Source: an uncultured Spirochaetales bacterium
GTDB taxonomy: Bacteria; Spirochaetota; Spirochaetia; Sphaerochaetales; Sphaerochaetaceae
Assembly (NCBI GenBank): GCA_949293595.1
Contig: CASFDW010000003.1
Coordinates: 72,685 to 136,684 of the forward strand
DNA: 64,000 nucleotides
Direction: 5' to 3'
A program made the position numbers and the translations under genes. Position 1 is the stretch's first letter; the number at the start of each line of letters is the position of its first letter. This document shows positions 1 through 9,549 of this stretch, in pieces. A model generated the notes under the pieces. That model had not been told where the DNA came from and did no database searches. It saw only the letters and a program-made list of their open reading frames with translations.

Positions 1-2
1 CA

Positions 3-1511
3 ATGGTTTTAGAATATCTTGGAACCGCCATAATGACGGTCTTCCAGCCTATAAATCTGTTGGCCCTGGTCCTGTCCACGGCGGCCGGACTCGTGATGGG
101 GATGCTTCCCGGGCTTAGTGCGACGATGGCCATCGCGCTGCTGACCGGTCTTTCCTACAATTTCCCGACGCAGACCGCGCTGATCTCCCTTTTGGCCGTA
201 TATGTGGGGGCGATCTCCGGTGGTTGCCAGTCCGCGATATTGCTCAACATACCCGGGACTCCGGCGTCCGCCGCTACGGCTATGGACGGGTTCCCGATCG
301 CAAAGCGCGGCGAAGGCGGATGGGCGATCTTCATGGCGACGACATCCAGTTGCCTCGGAACCCTCATAAGCGTTGTTTTCGTCCTGACGCTGACTCCGCT
401 TCTCACCAGCCTGGCCCTGATGTTCGCCAGCTGGGAGTTCTTCCTGCTGTCGATATTCGGCATCATGATCTGCGGTGCCCTGACCGCGCAGGGAAATGCC
501 CTCAAGGGATGGATCAGCGGCATATTGGGACTCCTTGTCGCCATGATAGGCCTTGATTCCGTGGACACCATCCCTCGTTTCTCATACGGGAATGTCAACC
601 TCATGGCCAACATCCAGCTGATTCCCGTCATGATCGGGCTCTTCGGATTCCCCGAGATCGTGAAGGCGTTCAAGAAGGATGCCAAGGAGGATGTCCTCGG
701 GATGACAAAGCTTGAGCCCAAGAGGGGCATAATGACCGTTCTGAAGCACTTCGGGGCGGTGGTGAGGTCGGCCATCATCGGAGTCGGGGTCGGAATCATC
801 CCCGGTGTAGGAGAGGATGTCGGTGGATGGCTTTCCTACTGGGCCAGCAAATCCAGGAGCAAGCATCCCGAGCGTTTCGGCCAGGGTGAGGAGCTCGGCG
901 TCATATCCGCGGAAACAGGAAACAACTCCTGTATCGGAGGTGCCATCATCCCGGTGCTCAGCCTTGCCGTTCCAGGAAGCGCTCCGGCCGCTGTTCTTCT
1001 GGCCGCATTCCTCATGCACGGATACAGGCCCGGGCCGCTTCTGATGACAGAGTCCCCGTCGTTCATCTATGATGTCGGAATATATCTGATCTTCGCCTCA
1101 ATAGCGATGTGGGCCCTTGCACTTGTGATCTCGAAGGGTACCGTCAAGCTGCTTGGTGTAAAGAAGAAATACCTCATGCCGGTGATCTACATGCTCTGCG
1201 TTGTCGGAAGCTATCTCATAAGCTACAACATGTTCGATGTGAAGGTAATGTTCGTTTTCGGTCTTGTCGGACTTGCGCTCTCCGCCGGAGGTTTCCCTGC
1301 CGCACCGTTCCTTCTTGGTGTTATACTTGGACCGATGGCCGACTCCAACCTCAGAAGGGGACTCCGTCTGTCGGACGGATCGTTCGCACCCATGTTCGGC
1401 CGCCCCATCTGCATCATTTTCCTCGTGGCCATCTTGCTCATGATATTGAGCCAGCTTGGCATCCTCAAGAGGATTTCAGCCTGCATAAAGGGTAGGAAGA
1501 GCAATGCGTAG
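3..1511 (+). CDS. Tripartite tricarboxylate transporter, large permease (TctA family)
   Basis: A 502-residue, very hydrophobic protein. It is the large membrane subunit of a TTT-type secondary transporter, which imports carboxylates with a small TctB subunit and a periplasmic TctC receptor. The family signature GMLPGLSATMAIALL lies near residues 33-47. The second conserved block (PGVGEDVGGWLSYW, then GGAIIPVLSLAVPGSAPAA) follows in mid-protein. Length matches full-length TctA proteins. The start codon is only 2 bases into the window, so no ribosome site can be checked and the true start could lie upstream. TctB and TctC are not downstream and, if present, must lie before the window. The last codons overlap the next gene, so the permease is probably co-expressed with three oxidoreductases. 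The substrate cannot be read from the sequence. Confidence 0.9.
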   Translation: MVLEYLGTAIMTVFQPINLLALVLSTAAGLVMGMLPGLSATMAIALLTGLSYNFPTQTALISLLAVYVGAISGGCQSAILLNIPGTPASAATAMDGFPIAKRGEGGWAIFMATTSSCLGTLISVVFVLTLTPLLTSLALMFASWEFFLLSIFGIMICGALTAQGNALKGWISGILGLLVAMIGLDSVDTIPRFSYGNVNLMANIQLIPVMIGLFGFPEIVKAFKKDAKEDVLGMTKLEPKRGIMTVLKHFGAVVRSAIIGVGVGIIPGVGEDVGGWLSYWASKSRSKHPERFGQGEELGVISAETGNNSCIGGAIIPVLSLAVPGSAPAAVLLAAFLMHGYRPGPLLMTESPSFIYDVGIYLIFASIAMWALALVISKGTVKLLGVKKKYLMPVIYMLCVVGSYLISYNMFDVKVMFVFGLVGLALSAGGFPAAPFLLGVILGPMADSNLRRGLRLSDGSFAPMFGRPICIIFLVAILLMILSQLGILKRISACIKGRKSNA

Positions 1512-2634
1512 GATAGGTGTCGGTTTCGTAGGCTGTGGCTTTGCCGCAGCCATACACGCGGAGGCGTTCGCCCGCGTTCCAGGCTTTGATGTCGACCTTG
1601 TAGGCGTATGCAGCAGGAACGAGTCGAATTCGGCGCCGTTTGCCGATAAATACGGCTTCAGATACCACTGCAGTGATTTCGAAAGGCTGCTGGAGGATGA
1701 TGACATAGATGTGATCGATGTCATAACGTCTCCGGATGCGCATCTCGGATATCTCAAGGCTGCCGTTTCGAGGAACAAGGCGGTGATAGTCGAGAAGCCT
1801 CTTTCCGGATGCTTCTCCCCTGGGTCGGTGGATAAGAGAAGCATGTACGGACAGGTGATGGCACAAATGGAGGAGCTGAAGGAATTTCTGAAAGACTTCC
1901 CGTCCGCAAGAATCTATTATGCCGAGAATTATATCTATGCACCTTCCGTCGTGAGGATGGCCGGACTGCTGGAGGCGTCCGGAGAGAAGCTGATGATGTT
2001 GAAAGGCGATGAATCCCATAGCGGCTCCCATGCCTTGTCCGCCAGGTTCTGGAACAAAACCGGAGGCGGTTCGTTGATACGCCAGGGGTGTCATCCTCTC
2101 TCCGCCTGCCTTTATCTCAAATCCAAGCAGGGGCCTTGCCGCCTTGAGAGCGTTGTTGCGGATTGCTCCTGTCTCGGCAGGACCGTGGCCGACAAGGGGG
2201 TCCTTCAGTCGGATCCGTTCGATGTGGAGGACATGGCTGAGGCTGTGTACACGTTCTCCGATGGCAGCAAGATGATCATCACCGGGTCGGACATCACCGT
2301 CGGAGGGGTACGGAACAGGGTCGAGGCCTATACGCCGTCCTCCTGTTTTTATGCCGACATCGCTCCGAACAATTCGCTTGTCTGCTACAACGGGAGGCCG
2401 GAGCTTGTCGAAGGATTGTACATCACCGAGAAAGTGGAGCATAAGGCCGGCTGGCAGAGTGTCTTTGTCTCCGAGCATGAAATGCGCGGCTATGTCGGTG
2501 AGCTCGAGGATTTCCTTTTGTCGTATACTTCAGGTAAGGAGCCCGAATCCGGACTTGATCTGGCCATGCTGACGGTACAGGCCGTTTATGGTGCGTATGT
2601 GGCGGCGGAGGAAGGTTCCAGGTTTTATTTCTGA
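1504..2634 (+). CDS. Gfo/Idh/MocA-family oxidoreductase (1 of 3)
   Basis: 376 residues with an N-terminal Rossmann fold (GVGFVGCGFAAAIHAEAF) and the family's EKP motif (VIVEKPLSG, about residues 97-105) before the C-terminal alpha/beta substrate domain. Such enzymes oxidise or reduce sugars, inositols or sugar acids with NAD(P). The residues around the catalytic Lys region are present, but the segment after EKP carries an insertion (GCFSPGSVDKRSMYGQ). The start overlaps the tctA end by 8 bases, suggesting translational coupling. With the permease and two relatives downstream it probably serves catabolism of an imported sugar acid or polyol. The substrate is unknown. Confidence 0.88.
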   Translation: MRRIGVGFVGCGFAAAIHAEAFARVPGFDVDLVGVCSRNESNSAPFADKYGFRYHCSDFERLLEDDDIDVIDVITSPDAHLGYLKAAVSRNKAVIVEKPLSGCFSPGSVDKRSMYGQVMAQMEELKEFLKDFPSARIYYAENYIYAPSVVRMAGLLEASGEKLMMLKGDESHSGSHALSARFWNKTGGGSLIRQGCHPLSACLYLKSKQGPCRLESVVADCSCLGRTVADKGVLQSDPFDVEDMAEAVYTFSDGSKMIITGSDITVGGVRNRVEAYTPSSCFYADIAPNNSLVCYNGRPELVEGLYITEKVEHKAGWQSVFVSEHEMRGYVGELEDFLLSYTSGKEPESGLDLAMLTVQAVYGAYVAAEEGSRFYF

Positions 2635-2680
2635 TACCGCCTTTCAAGGCTGGGATGAATCATCCCGATCGAGGTTTTGA

Positions 2681-3763
2681 ATGCAAAAGAGCGATGGAAT
2701 GAATTATGCGCCTGAATTTTCGGGTGAAAGCAAGAAGGTAGTTGGGAAGGATGATTTCCGGTTTTCCGTCATCGGTCTGAAACACGGACATGTGTTTGCG
2801 ATGACCAACGGGCTTCTGGAGGCCGGTGCGACCCTGGTCTCGGTCCATGACGACGATGCCGGACTTGTGGAGATGTTCTGCAGGAGATATCCAGGTGTCG
2901 TTGTGGCGGACGGCGAGGAAGGGATCCTCAATGACGACAGCATCCAGCTGGTCGTCTCCGCGGCCCTTCCATGCATGCGTGCCGCGCTAGGTATCCGTGT
3001 CATGGAGGCGGGAAAGGACTATTTCTGCGACAAGCCTGGTGCGCTGACGCTTTTTGACGTGGAGCGGGTACGTGCCGTGTGTTCTGCCACAAAAAGGAAA
3101 TACATGGTCTACTTCGGCGAAAGGATCCATGTCGAGGGTGCCGTGTTCGCGGAGGAGGAGATAAGAAAGGGCAGGATAGGAAGGGTTCTTCATGTCACGA
3201 TTCTCGCACCGCACAGGCTCAATGCCGGCTCCCGTCCGGACTGGTTCTTCGATCCCGGACGCAACGGATCCGTGTTGTGCGACATAGGGTCCCATCAGAT
3301 AGAGCAGTTTTTGACATATACCGCCAACGAGGATGCGCGCATCACGCACGCCTATGAGGCGAATTATGCCAATCCGGACCATCCGGAATTCTCGGATTAT
3401 GGGGAATGCACGGTTCTCGGCCGGAATGGTGCCACCGGAATAATACGGGTCGACTGGTTCACTCCCGACGGCCTGAGCGCCTGGGGGGATGGGCGCGTGT
3501 TCATAATCGGTACGGAAGGGACGATCGAGATAAGGAAATATGTCGACATCGCACAGAACGACGCTTCCGACTGTGTGTACATCGTCGACGGAGGAGGAGA
3601 GCATGTCTATCACGAACATGGCAGGACGGGGTTCCCGTTTTTCCCCGCCTTCGTGCTGGATTCGTTGAACAGGACGGAGACTGTGATGAGTCAGGAACAT
3701 GTTTTCACCTCCATGCGGCTTGCCGTGGAGGCATCCCTGCTTGCTGCAGGGGAAAGGAGTTAG
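2681..3763 (+). CDS. Gfo/Idh/MocA-family oxidoreductase (2 of 3)
   Basis: 360 residues. The N-terminal part resembles a Rossmann fold, but with RFSVIGLKHGHVFAMTNGLL where the usual glycine-rich GxGxxG loop would be, and the EKP motif is changed to DKP (FCDKPGAL). The C-terminal domain keeps family features, including a CDIGSHQIEQF block where the catalytic histidine region lies. A GAGG Shine-Dalgarno sits about 7 nt before the chosen ATG; an in-frame ATG at 2699 is an alternative start. The weak cofactor loop means dinucleotide specificity, or even activity, is less certain than for its two neighbours. It is third in the tctA operon. Confidence 0.8.
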   Translation: MQKSDGMNYAPEFSGESKKVVGKDDFRFSVIGLKHGHVFAMTNGLLEAGATLVSVHDDDAGLVEMFCRRYPGVVVADGEEGILNDDSIQLVVSAALPCMRAALGIRVMEAGKDYFCDKPGALTLFDVERVRAVCSATKRKYMVYFGERIHVEGAVFAEEEIRKGRIGRVLHVTILAPHRLNAGSRPDWFFDPGRNGSVLCDIGSHQIEQFLTYTANEDARITHAYEANYANPDHPEFSDYGECTVLGRNGATGIIRVDWFTPDGLSAWGDGRVFIIGTEGTIEIRKYVDIAQNDASDCVYIVDGGGEHVYHEHGRTGFPFFPAFVLDSLNRTETVMSQEHVFTSMRLAVEASLLAAGERS

Positions 3764-3766
3764 GTT

Positions 3767-4813
3767 ATGGATAGGATTTATAATTTCGGAATAATCGGCC
3801 TCGGGGCGATTGCAAGGTTCCATGCGCGGGCGATCAATGATATACCGCATGCCCGGTTGTATGCGGGCTATGATCCGGTCGAGGGCCGTGCGGAGGCTTT
3901 CACATCGGAATTCGGGGGAAAGGCTTATTCAAATCTGGATGCCTTCCTTGCGGACAAGGAGATGGATATCGTCACGATCACCACCCCCAGCGGATGTCAC
4001 AGGGATGTTGCGATCGCAGCATTGGACGCAGGCTTCGATGTGGTGGTCGAGAAGCCGCTTGAGATCACGGTAGCACGTTGCAACGATATCATAAAGGCTG
4101 CTGAAAGGAACGGAAGAAAGCTTGGAGCCGTATTCCAGAGCCGTTATTATGACTCAAGCCGGGTGGTGAAGGATGCGATCGAGAGGGGCCGACTCGGAAA
4201 AATCGTGATGGTTGATGCCTATGTCAAATGGTACAGGTCCCAGGAGTATTACGATTCGGGCGCATGGAGGGGTACGAAGGCAATCGACGGCGGAGGTGCG
4301 TTGATGAACCAGTCCATACATGCCGTCGATCTCCTGCAGTGGTTCGGAGGAGATGTGGACGAGGTGTGCGGGGTCTCTGGAACGGTGGCGCACAGGAATA
4401 TCGAGGTCGAGGATGTGCTTGTCTCCACTGTACGTTTCAAGAATGGAGCCCTCGGGGTGATCGAGGCATCGACCTCCGTCTGGCCCGGTTTTTTCAAGCG
4501 TATGGAGATCCTCGGCACCGACGGTTCCATAGTCCTTGAGGAGGAGTCCATAAAAGAATGGAGGTTCAAGGAAGAGACTGAGGAGGACGAGCTCATAAGG
4601 AAACGTTTTGCAACGACCGGCACCGGTGGTGGGGCATCCGATCCGAACAGCATAGGATTCGAGGGCCACAAGAAGGAGTTCGAGGATTTCATCGACGCCA
4701 TTGAACATGATCGCCGTCCGGCCGTGGACGGAATCGAGGGGCGCAAGGCCGTAAGCATCATAGAGGCTGTCTACCAGAGCTGCGAGAAGGGCTGTCCCGT
4801 CAAGGTCTGCTGA
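3767..4813 (+). CDS. Gfo/Idh/MocA-family oxidoreductase (3 of 3)
   Basis: 348 residues with a canonical NAD(P) loop (FGIIGLGAIARFHARAI) and a canonical EKP motif (VVVEKPLEIT, about residue 95). The WRGTKAIDGGGALMNQSIHAVDLLQWFGG segment is the typical substrate/catalytic region, with the family His in the QSIHAVD part. A strong Shine-Dalgarno (GGAAAGGAG) precedes the ATG, and only 3 nt separate it from the previous gene. This is the most canonical of the three dehydrogenases and the last gene of the operon; a terminator follows directly. The substrate is unknown. Confidence 0.9.
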   Translation: MDRIYNFGIIGLGAIARFHARAINDIPHARLYAGYDPVEGRAEAFTSEFGGKAYSNLDAFLADKEMDIVTITTPSGCHRDVAIAALDAGFDVVVEKPLEITVARCNDIIKAAERNGRKLGAVFQSRYYDSSRVVKDAIERGRLGKIVMVDAYVKWYRSQEYYDSGAWRGTKAIDGGGALMNQSIHAVDLLQWFGGDVDEVCGVSGTVAHRNIEVEDVLVSTVRFKNGALGVIEASTSVWPGFFKRMEILGTDGSIVLEEESIKEWRFKEETEEDELIRKRFATTGTGGGASDPNSIGFEGHKKEFEDFIDAIEHDRRPAVDGIEGRKAVSIIEAVYQSCEKGCPVKVC

Positions 4814-4828
4814 CCGTTTTTGCATGGA

Positions 4829-4866
4829 GCCGCCGGAGGACCGGCCTTTTCCGGCGGCTGTTTTTC
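4829..4866 (+). terminator. Rho-independent terminator of the tctA/oxidoreductase operon
   Basis: A 9-bp perfect stem (GCCGCCGGA / TCCGGCGGC) closes a 12-nt loop and is followed by TGTTTTT. It begins 16 nt after the stop codon of the third oxidoreductase. Confidence 0.9.
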
Positions 4867-4918
4867 CTGTCCGTGCCTTCACTTTTTCCATGTGGGGCAT
4901 TATTTTTTTTACGGTAAG

Positions 4919-4947
4919 TTGACATACTCCCTTTCAGGGAATATAGT
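4919..4947 (+). promoter_or_regulatory. Sigma70-type promoter for rho
   Basis: A perfect -35 box TTGACA and a -10 box TATAGT are separated by exactly 17 nt. Predicted transcription starts near 4954, giving an AT-rich leader of about 86 nt before rho. I see no stable hairpin in that leader. Confidence 0.85.
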
Positions 4948-5039
4948 TATGTCGGTAAATCCATTTTTCCTAATATAAAAATCAATAGTTAATTTATATT
5001 TTTTGGAAATTCTTTTAATTATATCTGGAGTTGAATTTA

Positions 5040-6944
5040 ATGGCTGAAGAGACCATGAATGGTGCTGAAGAGCAGCAGGTTGTCCAAGAAACAAAAAAAA
5101 GAAGGGGAAGGCCCAAGAAGACCGGTGCGGCCAAGGCTGCGGAAGCAGAAAAGAAGGAAAAGGGTGCAGAACCGTCCGAGAAGAAGGATGAAAGACTTCC
5201 CGATGCAGGGAAGAAGGTGTTCAAGATCAGACCGAAGGTGAAGATCAGGAAGAAGGAGGAGTCTCCGGAGTCCGGCGGACCGGATCTTTTCGAAGCCTCC
5301 GATGCCGATGGTGCGGACGGCGGTGTCTCGGAGATAAGGCCAGATACGACAAGGGAGAGTCTCGACGCAATTCCCGTGCAGAATGATTCCGACGGTTATG
5401 ATGAGGACTATGCCCAGGTTTCCGGAGCGGAGGAGTCCCGTCAGGATGCGTCAGGAGCGGCACAGGAAACGCAGGACGATGCGCAGGATCAGGGAGCTGC
5501 CGACGACAGGGAGTCCCAGTCCCAGAAAGGCCGATATGAATCCAAATACGACCGTTATGGCAAAAAGAAGAACGGGAAGAAGAATCAGAGGGACGACTAT
5601 CCGATGGAGGTGAATCTGGAGGAGAATCCCGATGCCCCGAAAATGTTCCTTTCCGTGCTTACTACCAAGCATATAGACGAGCTGAGGGATCAGGCCCGTG
5701 CGATGGGCATAGCAGAGGACGTCATTCTTGATTCCAGGAAGACTGAGCTCATCTACAAGATGTGCCGTCTCCACTCCCAGGGAGGCGGAGCCCTTCTGGT
5801 CGAGGGTATCCTCGATATCATCCAGGAAGGGGGCTACGGCTATCTCAGGTATGCCGTGAACAATTATCTTCCGGGAGGTGAGGATGTCTATGTGTCTGCT
5901 CCGGTGATCAAGGCCACGGGGCTCAAGACAGGCGACATGGTGTACGGACAAATCCGTGCCCCGCGCGACGGGGAGAAGGCCGCGGCCATGATCAGGGTGT
6001 TCAAGGTCAACAACGAGGAACCAAGGATGGCCAAGCTGCGTGCCCCGTTCGATACTCTTACTCCGCTATTCCCGGACGAGAGGCTCCATCTGGAGGTGTT
6101 GGAGGAGGGCAGGCCTGGAGATCTTTCGACAAGGGTCGTCGACCTTTTCTGCCCGATAGGAAAGGGACAGAGGTCCCTCATCGTCGCCCCGCCCAGAACA
6201 GGCAAGACCGTGCTCATGCAGAAGATCGCCAACGCGATCACCACAAACCATCCTGAGGTTTATCTCATCGTCCTTCTCGTCGACGAGCGTCCCGAGGAGG
6301 TCACCGACATGAGGAGGAACGTCAACGCGGAGGTCGTCGCCTCGACATTCGACGAGCAGGCGACCCATCATGTGCAGGTTGCGGAGATGGTGATCGAGAA
6401 GGCCAAGAGGATGGTCGAATACAAGAAGGATGTTGTGATTCTCCTTGATTCGATCACCCGTCTGGCAAGGGCGTACAACCAGACGGTGCCCGCCTCTGGA
6501 AAGATTCTTTCCGGTGGTGTGGATTCCAATGCACTGCACAAGCCGAAGCGGTTCTTTGGTGCGGCCAGGAACATAGAGCAGGGAGGATCCCTGACGATCA
6601 TATCCACTGCTTTGATCGATACCGGGTCCAGGATGGACGAGGTGATATTCGAGGAGTTCAAGGGAACCGGCAACAACGAGATCGTGCTTGACCGCAAGAT
6701 GGCGGACAACCGCAAGTTCCCCGCCATCAACATCAAGAAGAGCGGTACGAGAAGGGACGACCTGCTTCTTTCCGAGGATGTGCTGACCAGGGTGTTCCTG
6801 CTCCGTACCGCCTTCGGAAACCTCGACGATATGGACATGTCCGTCTCTCTTATTGACAAAATGAAGAAAAATAATAACAATAAGGAGTTCCTGGACAGCA
6901 TGAACGCCCAGGCCGTGAGCCAGGCGATGCAGAGAGGGATGTGA
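5040..6944 (+). CDS. rho: Transcription termination factor Rho with long charged N-terminal extension
   Basis: 634 residues. The C-terminal ~420 residues are a complete Rho: an RNA-binding domain, Walker A in APPRTGKTV, Walker B in [16 protein letters not shown] and a Q/R-loop region ([26 protein letters not shown]). The first ~190 residues are a low-complexity Lys/Glu/Asp/Gln extension not present in E. coli Rho; related insertions are known in other phyla. It carries an AT-hook-like RGRP core inside KKRRGRPKK at residues ~19-27. The start at 5040 is preferred over the in-frame TTG at 5031 because GGAG lies 9 nt upstream; 5031 would abut it. A strong promoter lies upstream and rpmE follows, a pairing commonly seen in bacteria. 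Confidence 0.97.
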   Translation: MAEETMNGAEEQQVVQETKKRRGRPKKTGAAKAAEAEKKEKGAEPSEKKDERLPDAGKKVFKIRPKVKIRKKEESPESGGPDLFEASDADGADGGVSEIRPDTTRESLDAIPVQNDSDGYDEDYAQVSGAEESRQDASGAAQETQDDAQDQGAADDRESQSQKGRYESKYDRYGKKKNGKKNQRDDYPMEVNLEENPDAPKMFLSVLTTKHIDELRDQARAMGIAEDVILDSRKTELIYKMCRLHSQGGGALLVEGILDIIQEGGYGYLRYAVNNYLPGGEDVYVSAPVIKATGLKTGDMVYGQIRAPRDGEKAAAMIRVFKVNNEEPRMAKLRAPFDTLTPLFPDERLHLEVLEEGRPGDLSTRVVDLFCPIGKGQRSLIVAPPRTGKTVLMQKIANAITTNHPEVYLIVLLVDERPEEVTDMRRNVNAEVVASTFDEQATHHVQVAEMVIEKAKRMVEYKKDVVILLDSITRLARAYNQTVPASGKILSGGVDSNALHKPKRFFGAARNIEQGGSLTIISTALIDTGSRMDEVIFEEFKGTGNNEIVLDRKMADNRKFPAINIKKSGTRRDDLLLSEDVLTRVFLLRTAFGNLDDMDMSVSLIDKMKKNNNNKEFLDSMNAQAVSQAMQRGM

Positions 6945-7004
6945 CCAGACATACCCCGTCTGTGAAAGCAGGCGGAATTACATAAGAATCCGGAGGAAAG
7001 GAAA

Positions 7005-7211
7005 ATGAAGAAGGATATCCATCCAAAGTATGAATTGCAGGAAGTACGCTGCTCCTGTGGCAACGTAATCAAGACCAAGACCACAAGCAAGAACCTCACG
7101 GTTGAAATCTGCTCGGCTTGCCATCCGTTCTTTACAGGAACGCAGAAGCTTGTCGATACGACCGGACGTGTCGAGCGCTTCAACAAGAGATACAACAGGG
7201 AAACAAAGTAA
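7005..7211 (+). CDS. rpmE: 50S ribosomal protein L31, zinc-binding type
   Basis: 68 residues beginning MKKDIHPKY, the standard L31 start. It keeps the zinc-ribbon cysteines (VRCSCGN and [12 protein letters not shown]), so it is the C+ form that binds Zn2+ in the large ribosomal subunit. GGAGGAAAGG lies just upstream of the ATG. It sits 60 nt after rho with no promoter obvious between them, and a strong terminator follows, so rho-rpmE appears to be one transcript. Length and motifs match the family fully. Confidence 0.97.
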   Translation: MKKDIHPKYELQEVRCSCGNVIKTKTTSKNLTVEICSACHPFFTGTQKLVDTTGRVERFNKRYNRETK

Positions 7212-7232
7212 TTGTTTTCATACCATCTTCAG

Positions 7233-7258
7233 CCTTCCCTCGACGGGAAGGTTTTTTT
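7233..7258 (+). terminator. Rho-independent terminator after rpmE
   Basis: Stem CCTTCCC / GGGAAGG with a 5-nt loop (TCGAC), followed by seven Ts. It starts 22 nt after the rpmE stop codon. Confidence 0.92.
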
Positions 7259-7341
7259 TACCCTTTTGAAAAAGGTATGGCATGGAAAAATATGTTGCTT
7301 ACAGCCCAAACTGATGCAATCATAAATTAAGGGGATTTTTT

Positions 7342-8514
7342 ATGTACAGGGTGCTGATCCATCATAAGAACGAGTACGGCGAAGAACCTGAGGTCGTGGT
7401 CGATGTTCCGGGTGTGATGACCATACTCGGTGCGTATTCGGACTATTGCTCCGGTTATGCCCTCATGTGTACGAACGACCAGGGACTCAGATTGGCGATC
7501 TCCCGCAGACAGGATGGCACTGTCAAGGTCTACAACCACACGATACAGGACAGGAAGAAATTCCAATTGGTGGGGCTCAAGTGCAAGGCCGACGACAAAT
7601 GGATATCCACGGTTAAGGCCATTTTCCTTGCGTTGCAGCACGACGGCATTGTGCTGCCCGGCATGGACATAAGCATAACCGGCCGTACTGCACATTCCGA
7701 TTACGACACGCTTTCTGCTGCGGTCGCAGCCGGATTCCTGATCGGATTCAACGAGCTTTTCAACCTGCGCCTCGGTCTCAACGACATGCTCCGCATCGCA
7801 CATGCCTCAAACGCCTATTCGAACGGCTCCTGCAAGCTCCGCGATCTTCTGACGCTCTTCATAATCAAGAAGAAGGAGCTGGTCCTCTTCGATCTGGAAA
7901 ACTATTCCTACCGTACCATGGAGAATCCGTTCGACAATGATCAGATAACCTCCTACATCCTCGACTGCGGGATTCCCAAGAACATCCTCTACGAGGAGGA
8001 ACGCAAGGTTTTCCAGAAGACCAGGGAGACCATGGAGGCACTGAGGAAGATTGTTCCGAAAGGCATGAGGCTGCGTGACATATCCATGCGCGAGGTGCGC
8101 TACCGCAAGGGCGGCATAAGCGAGGAGTGCATGCGCTATGTCAATTTCACCATAAGCGAATCCCACAGGGCGCTGAAGGCTTGGGACGCCCTCATGAACA
8201 AGGACAGGACCCATTTCTGCAAGCTGCTGATGGAACAGCAGGATGGAATAAGCGAGGATCTGGAGGTTACATGCCCGGAGGTGGAGTGGCTGATCAAGAG
8301 AAACAGCGAGAACCCGCACATATATGCCTCCTCGCTGATTGCCATGGGCTTGAGCGGACACATACTCGTGGTCGGTGGAAACGACCTTTTGAGCCATTAT
8401 CGGGACAGGATGGAGGAATATGAGCACATATTCGACTTCCATGCATCCCTGAGGCATTTCTCACCGACAGGCGGTGTCAGGATATTGCACGACGATGAAG
8501 ATTCTATTGGTTAA
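7342..8514 (+). CDS. Galactokinase-like GHMP-family protein with degenerate motifs
   Basis: 390 residues, the length of galactokinase. The order of segments follows GalK, but each signature is altered. The N-terminal GRVNLIGEHTDY motif reads PGVMTILGAYSDY. The ATP loop GLSSSA reads SDYDTLSAAVAAG. The GxNCGxMDQ region reads NGSCKLRDLL, keeping only the Asp, and the C-terminal glycine motif is reduced to SPTGG. These losses argue against normal sugar phosphorylation; it could be a pseudokinase, a sugar-binding regulator, or a kinase for another small molecule. Shine-Dalgarno AAGGGG precedes the ATG. Its end overlaps surE by 20 nt, so it heads the surE operon. I saw no convincing promoter in the 83 nt after the rpmE terminator. 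Confidence 0.7.
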   Translation: MYRVLIHHKNEYGEEPEVVVDVPGVMTILGAYSDYCSGYALMCTNDQGLRLAISRRQDGTVKVYNHTIQDRKKFQLVGLKCKADDKWISTVKAIFLALQHDGIVLPGMDISITGRTAHSDYDTLSAAVAAGFLIGFNELFNLRLGLNDMLRIAHASNAYSNGSCKLRDLLTLFIIKKKELVLFDLENYSYRTMENPFDNDQITSYILDCGIPKNILYEEERKVFQKTRETMEALRKIVPKGMRLRDISMREVRYRKGGISEECMRYVNFTISESHRALKAWDALMNKDRTHFCKLLMEQQDGISEDLEVTCPEVEWLIKRNSENPHIYASSLIAMGLSGHILVVGGNDLLSHYRDRMEEYEHIFDFHASLRHFSPTGGVRILHDDEDSIG

Positions 8515-9235
8515 TGACGACGGATACCTTGCCGAGGGTATAAATGCGCTTGAGGAGGTTCTTTCCTCCCGCGGGCACGAGATATGGGTGAGCGCACCAA
8601 CGGTGCAGATGAGCGGTAAGTCCCATGCGATGACGATAGGCGACGACCTTCGGATCACGAGGTTCGGAGAGAACCACTACCATATGACAGGAACCCCGGT
8701 CGACTGCATGCTGTATGCGAAAAGATACGAGCATTCGTTGTTCCCGTCCGATCCGGACCTGGTCGTATCCGGTATCAACCACGGTTACAACCTGGCCTCC
8801 GACATAACATATTCCGGTACATGCGGGGCGGCCCGGGAGGCCGTGTTGTGCTCCTGGAAGGCAATCGCGGTATCGAGCGAGAGGAGAAATTTCCGCGAGT
8901 GTGCCGGTTTTCTGGCGGACAACCTGCCGCTGCTGGTCTCCTGTCTTGACGACCAATGCTTTCTGAACCTGAATTTCCCTCCCGATTTCAACGGACGCAT
9001 GAAGCTGACGATCCCCGGTGATGTGAGGTATCTGGACGAGGTCCGTCTTGTCAGAAGGGATGGAAATGTCGATACGGTGCGCATCGACGCCGTGGCCCGG
9101 CGCGAGCTGCATGTCGACGGATATCTTAACGATATCGAGGCCTGTAACAACGGATATGCCTCGGTGAGTGCCGTGGCTATCAGGAATTTCAGCCATGGAC
9201 CGGCCTTCCTGAGGCTGGAGGGGCTGTTGAAGTGA
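8495..9235 (+). CDS. surE: 5'/3'-nucleotidase SurE
   Basis: 246 residues. SurE removes phosphate from nucleoside 5'- or 3'-monophosphates using a divalent metal. The start is set at MKILLVNDDG, whose Asp-Asp pair is the N-terminal metal-binding motif; an in-frame start 21 nt upstream adds residues that do not look like SurE. Other family motifs are MTGTPVDC, VSGINHGYN (metal Asn) and YSGTCGAAREA. The gene overlaps the galactokinase-like gene upstream by 20 nt and the YkgJ-type gene downstream by 4 nt (GTGA), so all three are probably translationally coupled. Confidence 0.95.
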   Translation: MKILLVNDDGYLAEGINALEEVLSSRGHEIWVSAPTVQMSGKSHAMTIGDDLRITRFGENHYHMTGTPVDCMLYAKRYEHSLFPSDPDLVVSGINHGYNLASDITYSGTCGAAREAVLCSWKAIAVSSERRNFRECAGFLADNLPLLVSCLDDQCFLNLNFPPDFNGRMKLTIPGDVRYLDEVRLVRRDGNVDTVRIDAVARRELHVDGYLNDIEACNNGYASVSAVAIRNFSHGPAFLRLEGLLK

Positions 9236-9549
9236 AATGGGAGGATATCTGCTCGCGTTGCGGCCTATGCTGCCATGAGAAGATTGTCGACGGGGATTTC
9301 CTGATAATCGGCGAGGAGACCTGTTCCTTTTTTGATGCGGACACCAGGCTGTGCAGGGTTTACGGCAACCGGTTCAAGGAATGTCCCAGGTGCATGAAGG
9401 TGAATTTGTTCAGGGCTTGCTTCGCCCGTTATCTTCCGTCCTCATGCGCATATGTGCGCTGGGCAAGGGCCCGTCATCTCAGGCCCGTCAGGGAAAGGAC
9501 CCTCATCCTTTCCTATGGAAAGGACATGGATTCCCATCAGCTTGACTAG
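9232..9549 (+). CDS. YkgJ-type cysteine-rich Zn/Fe-chelating family protein
   Basis: 105 residues with the family's N-terminal cysteine cluster CSRCGLCC and further Cys at CSFF, CRVY, CPRC and CFAR. Family members are annotated as zinc- or iron-chelating proteins of unclear role. The start is GTG, overlapping the surE stop as GTGA, with GGAGGGG about 8 nt upstream. The adjacent nifS and nifU genes make a link to iron-sulfur metabolism attractive, but that is only neighbourhood evidence. Confidence 0.8.
   Translation: MKWEDICSRCGLCCHEKIVDGDFLIIGEETCSFFDADTRLCRVYGNRFKECPRCMKVNLFRACFARYLPSSCAYVRWARARHLRPVRERTLILSYGKDMDSHQLD

Noticed and set aside
7266-7294. Promoter TTGAAA-17-AATATG for the galactokinase-like gene
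   Set aside because: The -10 match is poor and nearby alternatives are equally weak.
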